The translations under genes were made by a program, and so were the position numbers. A DNA stretch of 64,000 bases from Anaeroplasmataceae bacterium (GTDB taxonomy: Bacteria > Bacillota_I > Bacilli_A > Acholeplasmatales > JAEDCM01). Under the pieces are notes generated by a model. The model searched no databases and was not told the DNA's origin. It saw nothing but the letters and a program-made list of their open reading frames with translations. The stretch's first letter is position 1. Each line of letters begins with the position of its first letter. The DNA is taken from NCBI GenBank assembly GCA_016294165.1, contig JAEDCM010000002.1:1-64000 (forward strand), written 5' to 3'. Below, in pieces: positions 9,747-18,523 of the stretch.

Positions 9747-9765
9747 TAAAAAAAGGAGAGTTCAT

Positions 9766-11217
9766 ATGCAACAATTAAATGCAAGCATCCATCCTAAAAA
9801 GGATAGACCAATTAAAATATTACAATTTGGAGAAGGAAACTTCTTAAGAGCCTTCGTTGACTGGATTATTCAAACAATGAATGATAAAGAGGTATTCAAT
9901 GGTTCAGTAGCTGTTGTACAACCTGTTTCATTCGGACGTGTTAAGGAAATGAAAGAACAAGATGGTTTATATACATTATTCTTACAAGGATTATTAGATG
10001 GTAAGGTTATCGAACAACATCAAATTATCGATGTTATTGATGATTTAATCAATCCATATGAAGAGTATGACAAGTATTTATCATACGCTAAGAGCGATGA
10101 TTTAGAGTTTGTTATTTCTAATACTACTGAGGCTGGTATTGTGTTAGATAAAGAAGATACAGATTTATCTAAAACACCAAATAGCTATCCGGGAAAACTT
10201 TTAGCATTCTTAAAAGCACGTTATGATCATTTTAATGGAGATATGAATAAAGGATTACATATCATCCCATGTGAGTTAATTGATTATAATGGTAAGCATT
10301 TGAAAGAAATTATGATTGAATTAGCTAACATCATTGGATTAGATAAAGATTTCATTAACTGGTTAGAAAATGCTAATACATATTCTAATACATTAGTTGA
10401 TAGAATCGTTCCAGGTTATCCAAGAAATGAAGCTAATGAATTAATGGAAAAAATCGGATATAGTGATCATTCAATGGTTAAGGGAGAAATCTTCCACTTA
10501 TGGGTTATTGAAGGTCCAAAGGGATTAAAAGATGTATTCCCTGCAGATAAGGCTGGATTAAATGTATTATTTGTTGATAATTTCAAACCTTATAAAGAAA
10601 GAAAAGTTAAGATTCTAAATGGTTCACATACTTGTATGGTACCAGTAGCATATTTAAGTGGAATCGATACAGTTAGAGAAACTGTTGAGGATCCAAGATT
10701 AGGTAAGTTTGTTAGAGATTTCATTTATGGTGAAGTTGTTCCTACAATTAAATTACCACGTGAAGAAATGGTATTCTTTGCTGATTCAGTATTAGAAAGA
10801 TATGCAAACCCTTTTGTTAGACATGAATTAATGAGCATTGCTTTAAACTCAATGACTAAATTCATGACTCGTGTATTACCAACTATTTTAGACAATGTTA
10901 ATACATTAAACGTCTTCCCTAAACATTCATTCTTCAGTTTAGCATCTTGGATGGTATTCTATAAGGGTGAAAGAAATGGTGAAAAAATTGCTTTAGCTGA
11001 TAACCCTGAATTCTTAGAAATGTGGGCTAAATTATGGGCTGAATACGATAACACTAAAGAGGGAGTTAACAAGATTGTTACTCATGTAATGGGAATGAAG
11101 GATCATTGGGGTGTTGATATGAACACTATTGATGGTGCAAATGCATATGTAACAGACGTTGTATATGATATTTTAACTATAGGAATGGAAGCAACATTTA
11201 ACAAAAATTTTCAATAG
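9766..11217 (+). CDS. uxaB: Tagaturonate reductase (altronate oxidoreductase)
   Basis: A 483-residue member of the mannitol dehydrogenase family. It reduces D-tagaturonate to D-altronate with NADH in galacturonate catabolism. The N-terminal nucleotide-binding region begins ILQFGEGNFLRAFVDWII (about 19-36), characteristic of UxaB, and the C-terminal domain carries the KILNGSHT motif near 284 with catalytic Lys. Full length. AAAGGAG lies upstream of the ATG. It heads the operon uxaB-uxaA-uxaC-acetylesterase. Confidence 0.93.
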   Translation: MQQLNASIHPKKDRPIKILQFGEGNFLRAFVDWIIQTMNDKEVFNGSVAVVQPVSFGRVKEMKEQDGLYTLFLQGLLDGKVIEQHQIIDVIDDLINPYEEYDKYLSYAKSDDLEFVISNTTEAGIVLDKEDTDLSKTPNSYPGKLLAFLKARYDHFNGDMNKGLHIIPCELIDYNGKHLKEIMIELANIIGLDKDFINWLENANTYSNTLVDRIVPGYPRNEANELMEKIGYSDHSMVKGEIFHLWVIEGPKGLKDVFPADKAGLNVLFVDNFKPYKERKVKILNGSHTCMVPVAYLSGIDTVRETVEDPRLGKFVRDFIYGEVVPTIKLPREEMVFFADSVLERYANPFVRHELMSIALNSMTKFMTRVLPTILDNVNTLNVFPKHSFFSLASWMVFYKGERNGEKIALADNPEFLEMWAKLWAEYDNTKEGVNKIVTHVMGMKDHWGVDMNTIDGANAYVTDVVYDILTIGMEATFNKNFQ

Positions 11218-11226
11218 GTGATTAAG

Positions 11227-12702
11227 ATGAATAATTTTTTAGTAATTGATAAAAACGATAATGTAATGGTTGCCTTGATGGATTTAAAGGCTGGAGAGGT
11301 TGTAAACGGAGTTACATTATTAAATGATGTTCCTCGTGCACACAAGATTGCTCTTGTCGACATCAAAAAAGGTGAAAATATTATTAAATATAACGCCGCA
11401 ATTGGACATGCTAAAGAGGACATTAAGGCTGGAACGCATGTTCATGTTCATAACATTGTAACAAATTTATCAGATAAGATTTCATATTCTTATACTCCTA
11501 AATTTGAAAATGTTGAAAGCCATATAGTTAGTAAAACAGTTAATGTTTTTAAAAGAAAGAATGGCGAGATTGGAATTCGTAATGAATTATGGGTAATTCC
11601 AACTGTTGGTTGTGTAACTGCTCAAGCAAAAGCTATTGTTAAGAAATTCCAAAATGAAAATGACTTGAGTATGATTGATGGTGTATTTACATTTGCCCAT
11701 CCTTATGGATGTTCACAAATGGGTGATGACCATGAAAATACTAAGAAAAGTCTTCAAAACATTGTTAAGCATCCAAATGCTGGCGGAGTTTTAGTTCTAG
11801 GTTTAGGATGTGAAAACAATCAAGTTGCTGCTTTTAAAGAAACATTAGGAGAATATGATGAATCAAGAATTAAATTCCTAATCATTCAAGAAGTAGCTGA
11901 TGAGATTAGTGAAGGAGTAAAAATTCTTTCTTCTTTACTAGAAGAGATGAAGAATGATGTAAGAGAAGAAATGCCAATCTCTTGTTTAAAGGTAGGTTTA
12001 GAATGTGGTGGATCTGATGGATTTAGTGGAATCACTGCAAACCCATTAATTGGTAAATTCTCTGATTATCTAATTTTAAATGGTGGAACAAGTGTTTTAA
12101 CAGAGGTTCCTGAAATGTTTGGTGCGGAAACAATTTTAATGAGACGAGCTAAAGATGAAGAAACATATCATAAGATTGTTGGATTGATCAATGATTTTAA
12201 AGATTATTATAAGAAACATGATCAAGTTATTTATGAAAATCCGTCACCAGGAAATAAAAAAGGTGGAATTACTACTCTTGAGGATAAATCTCTTGGATGT
12301 ACTCAAAAGGCTGGTAGCAGCAATGTAATTGATGTCTTAAAACAAACTGATTTAATTAAGAATAAGGGATTAAATCTAATTAGTGCTCCAGGAAATGATT
12401 TAGTTGCTACAACAGTATTAGGAATGGCTGGATGTCATTTAGTACTATTTTCAACAGGTAGAGGTACACCATTTGGTGGATTTATTCCAACTGTAAAGAT
12501 TTCAACAAATTCTGATTTAGCAGGAAGAAAGCCAAATTGGATTGACTTTGATGCTGGTAGATTAGTTGGTCAAAAAACAATGGATGAATTAGCCATTGAA
12601 TTTGTTGATTTTATCGTTGAAATTGTAAATGGAAAGAAAACTAGAAATGAAATTAATGATTTCCGTGAAATCGCTATTTTCAAATCAGGAGTTACTTTAT
12701 AA
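11227..12702 (+). CDS. uxaA: Altronate dehydratase
   Basis: A 491-residue two-domain enzyme that dehydrates D-altronate to 2-keto-3-deoxygluconate, usually with a metal ion. The N-terminal SAF domain (about 1-75, ending GTHVHVHN) is followed by the catalytic domain with RNELWVIPTVGCV, HPYGCSQMGDD and LECGGSDGFSG. ATG 11227 is chosen because AGGTG overlaps the upstream in-frame GTG (11218). It begins 9 nt after the uxaB stop. Confidence 0.94.
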   Translation: MNNFLVIDKNDNVMVALMDLKAGEVVNGVTLLNDVPRAHKIALVDIKKGENIIKYNAAIGHAKEDIKAGTHVHVHNIVTNLSDKISYSYTPKFENVESHIVSKTVNVFKRKNGEIGIRNELWVIPTVGCVTAQAKAIVKKFQNENDLSMIDGVFTFAHPYGCSQMGDDHENTKKSLQNIVKHPNAGGVLVLGLGCENNQVAAFKETLGEYDESRIKFLIIQEVADEISEGVKILSSLLEEMKNDVREEMPISCLKVGLECGGSDGFSGITANPLIGKFSDYLILNGGTSVLTEVPEMFGAETILMRRAKDEETYHKIVGLINDFKDYYKKHDQVIYENPSPGNKKGGITTLEDKSLGCTQKAGSSNVIDVLKQTDLIKNKGLNLISAPGNDLVATTVLGMAGCHLVLFSTGRGTPFGGFIPTVKISTNSDLAGRKPNWIDFDAGRLVGQKTMDELAIEFVDFIVEIVNGKKTRNEINDFREIAIFKSGVTL

Positions 12703-12718
12703 TTAAGGAGAAAAAAAT

Positions 12719-14131
12719 ATGCAAAAATTTATGGACAAGGATTTTTTATTAACTACAGAAACAGCTAAAAAATTATATCATGAATATGCAGAAAATATGC
12801 CAATTATTGACTATCACTGCCACTTACAACCAAAAGAAATTTATGAGGATAAAAAATTTAGAAATTTAGCTGAAGTTTGGTTAGGTGCTGGAGATCGTTA
12901 TGGAGATCACTATAAATGGAGAGCTTTACGTGCTAGAGGATACGAGGAAGATTCAATCTCTGGACCAGATGATGATTATAAGAAATATTATCAATTTGTT
13001 GAATCTATGCCATATTTTGTTGGTAATCCATTATACCATTGGAGTCATTTAGAAATGCAAAGATACTTTGGTATCTATGATGTTATTAATCCAAAAAATG
13101 CTCAAAAGATTTGGGATAGTGCCAACAAAACATTAGAAACATTAACTGCACGTGAAATGATGTATAAGTTTAATGTTAAAACTGTATGCACAACAGATGA
13201 TCCAGTTGATTCATTAGAGTGGCATGCAAAAATGAATGCAGATAAAACTTTAAAAACAACTGTTAGACCTGCATTCCGTCCTGACAAAGCAATCAATGTT
13301 GAACTAGATTGGTTTGGTTCATGGGTTAACCAATTAGCTAAAGTTGTTGGTTATGAAATTACATCTTTAGATTTATTGACTAAAGCATTAGCAGAACGTA
13401 TTGCTTTCTTTGATAAGATGGGTTCTAAGTTATCAGATCATGCTCTTGATGTTGTATGCTATGCACCAGCAACATATGAAGAGTGTAATGAAATTTTCTT
13501 AAAAGGAATGAAAAATGAACCAATTTCTGTAGAAGAACAAGATAAATATAAAGGATATGTACTATTATTCTTAGGAAGAGAATATAACAAATATGGTTGG
13601 GTACAACAATATCATATTGGGGCATTAAGAAATAATTCTAAGAGTATGCTTAAGAAAATTGGACCAGACACTGGATATGATGCAATTGAAGACCAAAACT
13701 ATATGGCTAAATTATCACAATTACTTGGTGCATTAGATGAAACTAATGAGTTACCTAAAACAATTTTATATTGTTTAAATCCTCGTGATAACTATGCATT
13801 AACAGTATTATCTGGATGCTTCCAAAAAGAAGGAGTTAAGGGACGTGTACAAGTAGGTACTGCTTGGTGGTTCCTAGATCAACAAGATGGTATGAGACAA
13901 AACTTAGAAACATTAATGCAAGTTGGTCTAGTTTCTCAATCAGTTGGTATGTTAACTGATTCTCGTTCATTCTTAGCTTATCCAAGACATGAATATTATC
14001 GTCGTATTTTATGCCAAATGTTAGGTAACCTTGTAGAATCTGGACAATATCCTGCTGAAGAAATTGAAACTTTAGGTAAGATTGTTCAAGATGTATGTTA
14101 CAATAATGCAAAGGAATTCTTCGGTTTCTAA
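12719..14131 (+). CDS. uxaC: Glucuronate/galacturonate isomerase
   Basis: A 470-residue uronate isomerase interconverting galacturonate and tagaturonate (or glucuronate and fructuronate), the first step before uxaB. Signatures: PIIDYHCHLQPKEI with metal-binding histidines near 29-33, the W-K-x-R-A-L-R-A-R-G segment, and SFLAYPRHEYYRRIL near the C-terminus. Length is typical. AAGGAG precedes the ATG. Together uxaCBA give a complete route from galacturonate to 2-keto-3-deoxygluconate; the kinase and aldolase are not in this window. Confidence 0.95.
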   Translation: MQKFMDKDFLLTTETAKKLYHEYAENMPIIDYHCHLQPKEIYEDKKFRNLAEVWLGAGDRYGDHYKWRALRARGYEEDSISGPDDDYKKYYQFVESMPYFVGNPLYHWSHLEMQRYFGIYDVINPKNAQKIWDSANKTLETLTAREMMYKFNVKTVCTTDDPVDSLEWHAKMNADKTLKTTVRPAFRPDKAINVELDWFGSWVNQLAKVVGYEITSLDLLTKALAERIAFFDKMGSKLSDHALDVVCYAPATYEECNEIFLKGMKNEPISVEEQDKYKGYVLLFLGREYNKYGWVQQYHIGALRNNSKSMLKKIGPDTGYDAIEDQNYMAKLSQLLGALDETNELPKTILYCLNPRDNYALTVLSGCFQKEGVKGRVQVGTAWWFLDQQDGMRQNLETLMQVGLVSQSVGMLTDSRSFLAYPRHEYYRRILCQMLGNLVESGQYPAEEIETLGKIVQDVCYNNAKEFFGF

Positions 14132-14132
14132 T

Positions 14133-14846
14133 ATGAAAATATTTATGGCGGGCGACTCTACTATGCAATTTAACGACTACTCAACATTCCCCCAGGTTGG
14201 ATGGGCGCAAGTGTTCGTTGAATTTGTAAAAAGAGATGTTGCAGTTAGAAATTATGCTAAAAATGGTAGAAGTACAAAAAGCTTTATCGAAGAAGGAAGA
14301 CTTGATGAAATTATGGAATTAATATCCGAAGGTGATTTCCTATTTGTTCAATTTGGTCATAATGATCAAAAGATTCAAGACCCTAGTAGATATACCAATG
14401 CCTTTGGAACTTATCAAGAGAACTTAAAAAAATTTATAGATGCTGCTAGAAGCAAAAAAGCGATACCTGTGCTATTATCAAGTGTTTATAGACGAACATT
14501 TATTGATGGTGTATTAGCAGATAATGTACATTTTGATTATCCGGAAGCTATGAGGCAATTATGTGAAAAGGAAAATGTACTATATATTGATGTGTGTGAA
14601 GAAACAAGAAAGATTTTAGCTCAATTAGGCGATGAAAAATCAAAGAAATTATATATGAATTTTGATGCATCGGAGCATCCATTATATGCTAAAGAAACTA
14701 ACGATAATACTCATTTGAGGTATGATGGTGGATTTATGGTTTCAAAAATTGTTGCTGAAGCATTAAAAAAAGCTGGAGAACCATATAGCAATGTATTGTG
14801 TGCTCCAATTAAAGCCAATGATATTTTTGTTGGTGGAAGAATGTAA
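14133..14846 (+). CDS. SGNH hydrolase, rhamnogalacturonan acetylesterase-like (CE12)
   Basis: A 237-residue SGNH-fold esterase. GDS with nucleophile Ser9, GHND at 75-78 and Asp191/His194 (DNTH) form the catalytic set; the arrangement matches rhamnogalacturonan acetylesterases, which remove acetyl groups from pectin backbones. There is no signal peptide, so it acts in the cytoplasm on imported oligomers. It starts 1 nt after uxaC and has no clear ribosome site of its own, so translation is probably coupled. An in-frame start at 14082 inside uxaC is rejected. Confidence 0.85.
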   Translation: MKIFMAGDSTMQFNDYSTFPQVGWAQVFVEFVKRDVAVRNYAKNGRSTKSFIEEGRLDEIMELISEGDFLFVQFGHNDQKIQDPSRYTNAFGTYQENLKKFIDAARSKKAIPVLLSSVYRRTFIDGVLADNVHFDYPEAMRQLCEKENVLYIDVCEETRKILAQLGDEKSKKLYMNFDASEHPLYAKETNDNTHLRYDGGFMVSKIVAEALKKAGEPYSNVLCAPIKANDIFVGGRM

Positions 14847-14851
14847 AGAAT

Positions 14852-14879
14852 AAAGGTTGAAGAGTTATCTTCAACCTTT
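14852..14879. terminator. Bidirectional terminator between convergent genes
   Basis: A 12-bp perfect stem (14852-14863 with 14868-14879), loop GTTA, A run before and T run after. It ends the uxa operon and, on the minus strand, the pectinesterase gene, whose stop codon lies inside the stem. Confidence 0.9.
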
Positions 14880-15815
14880 TATTTTCCAGTCGTTAAAAAT
14901 GTTGTCTAATGTGTATTTATCTGCTTCTTCTTTGGATAAGATTTTAGAAAATTCAACTATTTTATCCAAATTGAGTCCTTGTGGATTATATATTGCGAAC
15001 CTACATGTTTTATCGCGATTTGTATTGTTCCATTTGTTAAAAATATCATCATGAATAATGTCTTTTTCAAATGTACAATTAATAAAAGTAGATGCACCAT
15101 AGTCTCTCCATGGCCTTGCTAAATAAAATGATTTGTTGTGGGAAATCGCATTAAAAGAGCAATTATTAAAAGTAAAACCATATTTTTGCTCTTTTTCAGT
15201 TGATGGTGCAGAAATATATCCGTGTTCATTGATGCATGTGATTTCGCAATTATCAAAAACTGAATTTCCACATCCAAAAATAAAATCTACATCGCCAAAT
15301 ATATGACAATTCTCGAAATAATGTCTTGCTAAAATTGGTGTTTTTATTTCCTTATCTAATAATAAGCCGTTATAGCGATTTTTAAGATCATTTGGCAGAG
15401 GACCTAAAAAAATAGTATCTTGTCCACCAATAATATCACAGTTTTTAAATGAAACCTTATCTCCCATAACATGTAAAGCAACAGCTTGATGATATTTTGA
15501 ACTATCAGTGCAACTGTTTTCGATAGTAATATTTTCAAAATGAACATTATTTCCTAGTATTTGGACAGTATATGTTCTGAATGTATTAAATTCTTTTCCA
15601 TCTTGATGAATTTTTTTGGAGAAGTCATTAAAAGAAATTAAAGTATTTTCTTTACAAGCCCCTTTGATTGTGATATTATCATTGCAGATGCATATTTTTT
15701 CAAAATATATGCCCTCATCTAGAATGATGGTTGTTGGAAAATTATCATTGATTAATGATAGCGCTTGTGATAAACTAGTAATTGTTCCAGTTTTTGAAAC
15801 ATATAGTGTATTCAT
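14871..15815 (-). CDS. Pectinesterase (carbohydrate esterase family 8)
   Basis: A 314-residue right-handed beta-helix pectin methylesterase. Family residues: QAVAL (110-114), GGQDT with catalytic Asp133, DFIFG with Asp177, and LARPWR with Arg234 and Trp236. It demethylates galacturonosyl units. The N-terminus (MNTLYVSKTGTITSLSQAL) has no signal peptide, so the enzyme should be cytoplasmic, unlike most characterised pectinesterases. GGAGG precedes the ATG. Single-gene unit on the minus strand, convergent with the uxa operon and divergent from the transporter operon. Confidence 0.93.
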   Translation of the reverse strand: MNTLYVSKTGTITSLSQALSLINDNFPTTIILDEGIYFEKICICNDNITIKGACKENTLISFNDFSKKIHQDGKEFNTFRTYTVQILGNNVHFENITIENSCTDSSKYHQAVALHVMGDKVSFKNCDIIGGQDTIFLGPLPNDLKNRYNGLLLDKEIKTPILARHYFENCHIFGDVDFIFGCGNSVFDNCEITCINEHGYISAPSTEKEQKYGFTFNNCSFNAISHNKSFYLARPWRDYGASTFINCTFEKDIIHDDIFNKWNNTNRDKTCRFAIYNPQGLNLDKIVEFSKILSKEEADKYTLDNIFNDWKIKG

Positions 15816-15841
15816 AGGTATACCTCCAGTGTTTTGAAAAT

Positions 15842-15870
15842 ATTATAGCATAAAATAAAGCATTTGTCTT
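15842..15870 (-). promoter_or_regulatory. Promoter of pectinesterase
   Basis: Minus strand: AAGACA (15865-15870), 17 bp, TATAAT (15842-15847) with extended TGC. Located in the divergent region shared with the transporter operon. Confidence 0.6.
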
Positions 15871-15898
15871 TTTTTATTGTAAACATGAGGTGGTTTTA

Positions 15899-16570
15899 TT
15901 GTCAAAAAGAAAATATATGATGATTGATTTAATCATGCTAGCAGTTTTGGGTGTCTTTGTTGAAAGTGTTGCCTTGCTTGTTAGTGGTAATTCATTGTTT
16001 TCATTGCAAATTACAATTGTATTGATTGCTCTTTATAGATGGGGAGCAGTCGGTATAGTTACAGCTGTGCCTATGGCACTAGCAAGATATTTGATTTTTG
16101 TCGCTAGAGACATAATTGAATGGAATGAGTTACTAACCTTATGGACTTATTTATTCGGTAGTATTGGACTTTTATGTACCTTGCCACTCAAAAAAAATAA
16201 AAAAAATACTAAAAAAGGCTTTGTTTTTATTTTTTTATATTGTATAATAGCATATGTAGGGCAGGCTATTGCTCGGAGTGTCGTTGTTGCGCTCTTTGAA
16301 AACGATTTCTTAGATCAATTATTAGTCTTTTTAGGGTTTGGAAATATTCTTGCTACGATTGTTACAATGATAGTATTTACTATCTTTGACAATAATGGTG
16401 GTATATTAGTTGAACCTATAAGTTATATCGTTGAGCAAAGAGAAGAAGCGATAAGAATTAACAAAGAACTTCACAAAGGATTTAATTGTGAAATTAAAGA
16501 TCCAAATGAGGTTGAGGAAGTCCAATTAGTGGAACAAGAAGAAAAAAATAGTGAAGGAAGTGAACAATGA
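15899..16570 (+). CDS. Uncharacterised membrane protein heading the pectin transporter operon
   Basis: A 223-residue protein with about five membrane helices (hydrophobic stretches near 9-30, 33-65, 80-95, 107-130, 142-168) and an acidic cytoplasmic tail (EVEEVQLVEQEEKN). I do not recognise a family; the packing of small residues is loosely like ECF S-components, which I cannot confirm. I favour the TTG at 15899 as start because GAGGTGG sits 5 nt upstream and overlaps the alternative GTG (15890). It overlaps the next permease gene (ATGA), so it is translationally coupled to the transporter. No plus-strand promoter was clear. Confidence 0.7.
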   Translation: MSKRKYMMIDLIMLAVLGVFVESVALLVSGNSLFSLQITIVLIALYRWGAVGIVTAVPMALARYLIFVARDIIEWNELLTLWTYLFGSIGLLCTLPLKKNKKNTKKGFVFIFLYCIIAYVGQAIARSVVVALFENDFLDQLLVFLGFGNILATIVTMIVFTIFDNNGGILVEPISYIVEQREEAIRINKELHKGFNCEIKDPNEVEEVQLVEQEEKNSEGSEQ

Positions 16571-17637
16571 TGGAATTACATCGCGGTCAGTTATTAGGAA
16601 TGACTAAAGAAGAAATTCTTGAAGAAATGGAACGAACTAAATGGAAGAAAAATTTAAAAACTATTGTTAAGGATTGGAGATTGTATGTCTTACTTTTACC
16701 AATGGTTGTATTCTTTTTCTTATTTAGATATTTACCAATGGTAGGTATTTTAATTGGATTCCGTGATCAAGGTGAGGTTGCTAAACAAAGCGCATGGGAC
16801 ATTTTCTATCGTTTTGATTTCGTAGGATTCGAGCGTGTTAAGGAATTAATATTTGGTGCTCAATCATTCTATTTCTGGAGAGCATTTAGAAATACGTTCG
16901 TTTTAAGTTTATATGGTTTAATTTTTGGTTTCCCTATGCCAATTATCTTAGCATTATTATTTAGTGAAATCAAAAATAATTTATATCGTAGTGTATCTCA
17001 AATTATTACATATTTACCTAAATTCATCTCAACAGTAGTTATTTCATCAATGGTTTTAAAGATGTTATCAGTTGGTCTAGAGGGTCAATATAGTGATGGT
17101 GTTTTAACAAGATTATTAGAAGCTATAGGAGCAATCAAGGATTCAGATAAATCGATTGTTCAACAACCTCAATATTTTAGAGCTGTATATCAAATTTCAG
17201 GTATTTGGGAAGGTACAGGTTATGGATCAATCGTATACTTTGCTGCCATAATGAGTATTTCACCAACAAACTATGAAGCTGCACGTATCGATGGTGCTAA
17301 TAAATTACAACAAATTAGACATATTACTTTACCAGGAGTTGCTCCAACATTAACTATTATGTTAATTTTACGTATTGGAGATATCTTAAACGTTGGTTAT
17401 GAAAAGGTTATCTTATTAGTTGGTGATACTGGTTCTGACCAAAATCCAATCATGGAAACTGCGCAGGTAATCAGTACATACGTTTATTACTCAACAACAG
17501 GTGCAACTGGTGGTGCTGCTGTAGGTGCAGAAAACCGTGCTGCTATTGCCGATTTGTTTAATGCGTTAATTGCCATGTGCCTAGTATTAGGATCTAACTT
17601 TATTAGTAGACGTGTTTCAAATACATCATTATTCTAG
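16567..17637 (+). CDS. Carbohydrate ABC transporter permease (LplB type)
   Basis: A 356-residue inner-membrane permease of the MalF/LplB class used for oligosaccharides such as oligogalacturonides. An N-terminal cytoplasmic helix precedes about six membrane segments; the EAA loop reads YEAARIDGANKLQQIRHITL (about 237-256), which docks the ATPase. A tandem ATGATG gives two possible starts one codon apart. It is followed 12 nt later by the partner permease with AGGAGG. Confidence 0.9.
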   Translation: MMELHRGQLLGMTKEEILEEMERTKWKKNLKTIVKDWRLYVLLLPMVVFFFLFRYLPMVGILIGFRDQGEVAKQSAWDIFYRFDFVGFERVKELIFGAQSFYFWRAFRNTFVLSLYGLIFGFPMPIILALLFSEIKNNLYRSVSQIITYLPKFISTVVISSMVLKMLSVGLEGQYSDGVLTRLLEAIGAIKDSDKSIVQQPQYFRAVYQISGIWEGTGYGSIVYFAAIMSISPTNYEAARIDGANKLQQIRHITLPGVAPTLTIMLILRIGDILNVGYEKVILLVGDTGSDQNPIMETAQVISTYVYYSTTGATGGAAVGAENRAAIADLFNALIAMCLVLGSNFISRRVSNTSLF

Positions 17638-17649
17638 GAGGTTTGCAAA

Positions 17650-18498
17650 ATGAAACGTTTAGATACATCGGAAATTATTTTTAAGGTATTATCATATACT
17701 TTAGTTACTTTATTCGTTGTTGCTACTTTATATCCATTTATTTATACAATTTCAATTGCAATTAGTGGATATGATGCAGTAATTTCAGGAAGCATTGTTT
17801 TATTACCAAAAGATATTCAATTTGCTGCAATCAGTGATATTGTTAATAGAGCTGACTTTTGGCAAGCTTATGCAAATACAATCTTCATGACATTCTATGG
17901 AACAATCTTTAGTATGTTCGTATCAATTTGTGGAGCATATGCATTATCAAAAGATAAATTAGTTGGAAAGAAAACATGGAACTTTTTATTAGTATTTACA
18001 ATGTGGTTCACTGCAGGTATGATTCCTTCATTATTAAACTATAAAGCATTAGGTGTTGATAATCGTTGGGGTATCGTATTCTGTTTAGGTATGAATGCAT
18101 TTAACATTATCTTATTAAGAAACTACTTTAGTGGAATTCCTCATGAAATTGAAGAAGCTGCTATCGTTGATGGTGCAAATGAATTCCAAGTTTTAACTAA
18201 AATCTACATTCCAATGTCAAAAGCATCAATTGCAACAGTTACATTATTCTACGCTATTAGTAGATGGAATGGATATTTCTGGGCTAGATTATTATTAATA
18301 GACCAAAAGGATAAACCATTGATGGTATTCCTAAGAGAAGAGTATGTTGGACTAGATGATGTAACAACTACAGAATATTTCCTAGATTCTTATATTTACG
18401 CAATGATTCTATTGTCTATTATCCCTATTATGATTGTTTACCCTTATTTACAAAAGTTCTTCCAAAAAGGTGTAAATGTCGGTGGGGTTAAAGAATAA
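17650..18498 (+). CDS. Carbohydrate ABC transporter permease (LplC/YtcP type)
   Basis: A 282-residue partner permease with six predicted membrane segments and the EAA loop IEEAAIVDGANEFQVLTKIY near 170-190. Together with the preceding gene it forms the heterodimeric channel. Ribosome site AGGAGG. The C-terminus (LQKFFQKGVNVGGVKE) is the family norm. Substrate inferred from the surrounding pectin enzymes. Confidence 0.92.
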   Translation: MKRLDTSEIIFKVLSYTLVTLFVVATLYPFIYTISIAISGYDAVISGSIVLLPKDIQFAAISDIVNRADFWQAYANTIFMTFYGTIFSMFVSICGAYALSKDKLVGKKTWNFLLVFTMWFTAGMIPSLLNYKALGVDNRWGIVFCLGMNAFNIILLRNYFSGIPHEIEEAAIVDGANEFQVLTKIYIPMSKASIATVTLFYAISRWNGYFWARLLLIDQKDKPLMVFLREEYVGLDDVTTTEYFLDSYIYAMILLSIIPIMIVYPYLQKFFQKGVNVGGVKE

Positions 18499-18523
18499 AA
18501 AAACAAAAAAAGGAGAGAAAAAA

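Noticed and set aside
15864..15890. Possible CcpA cre site upstream of the transporter operon (TTGTAAAC)
   Set aside because: Only one half of the consensus is present and the central CG is missing.
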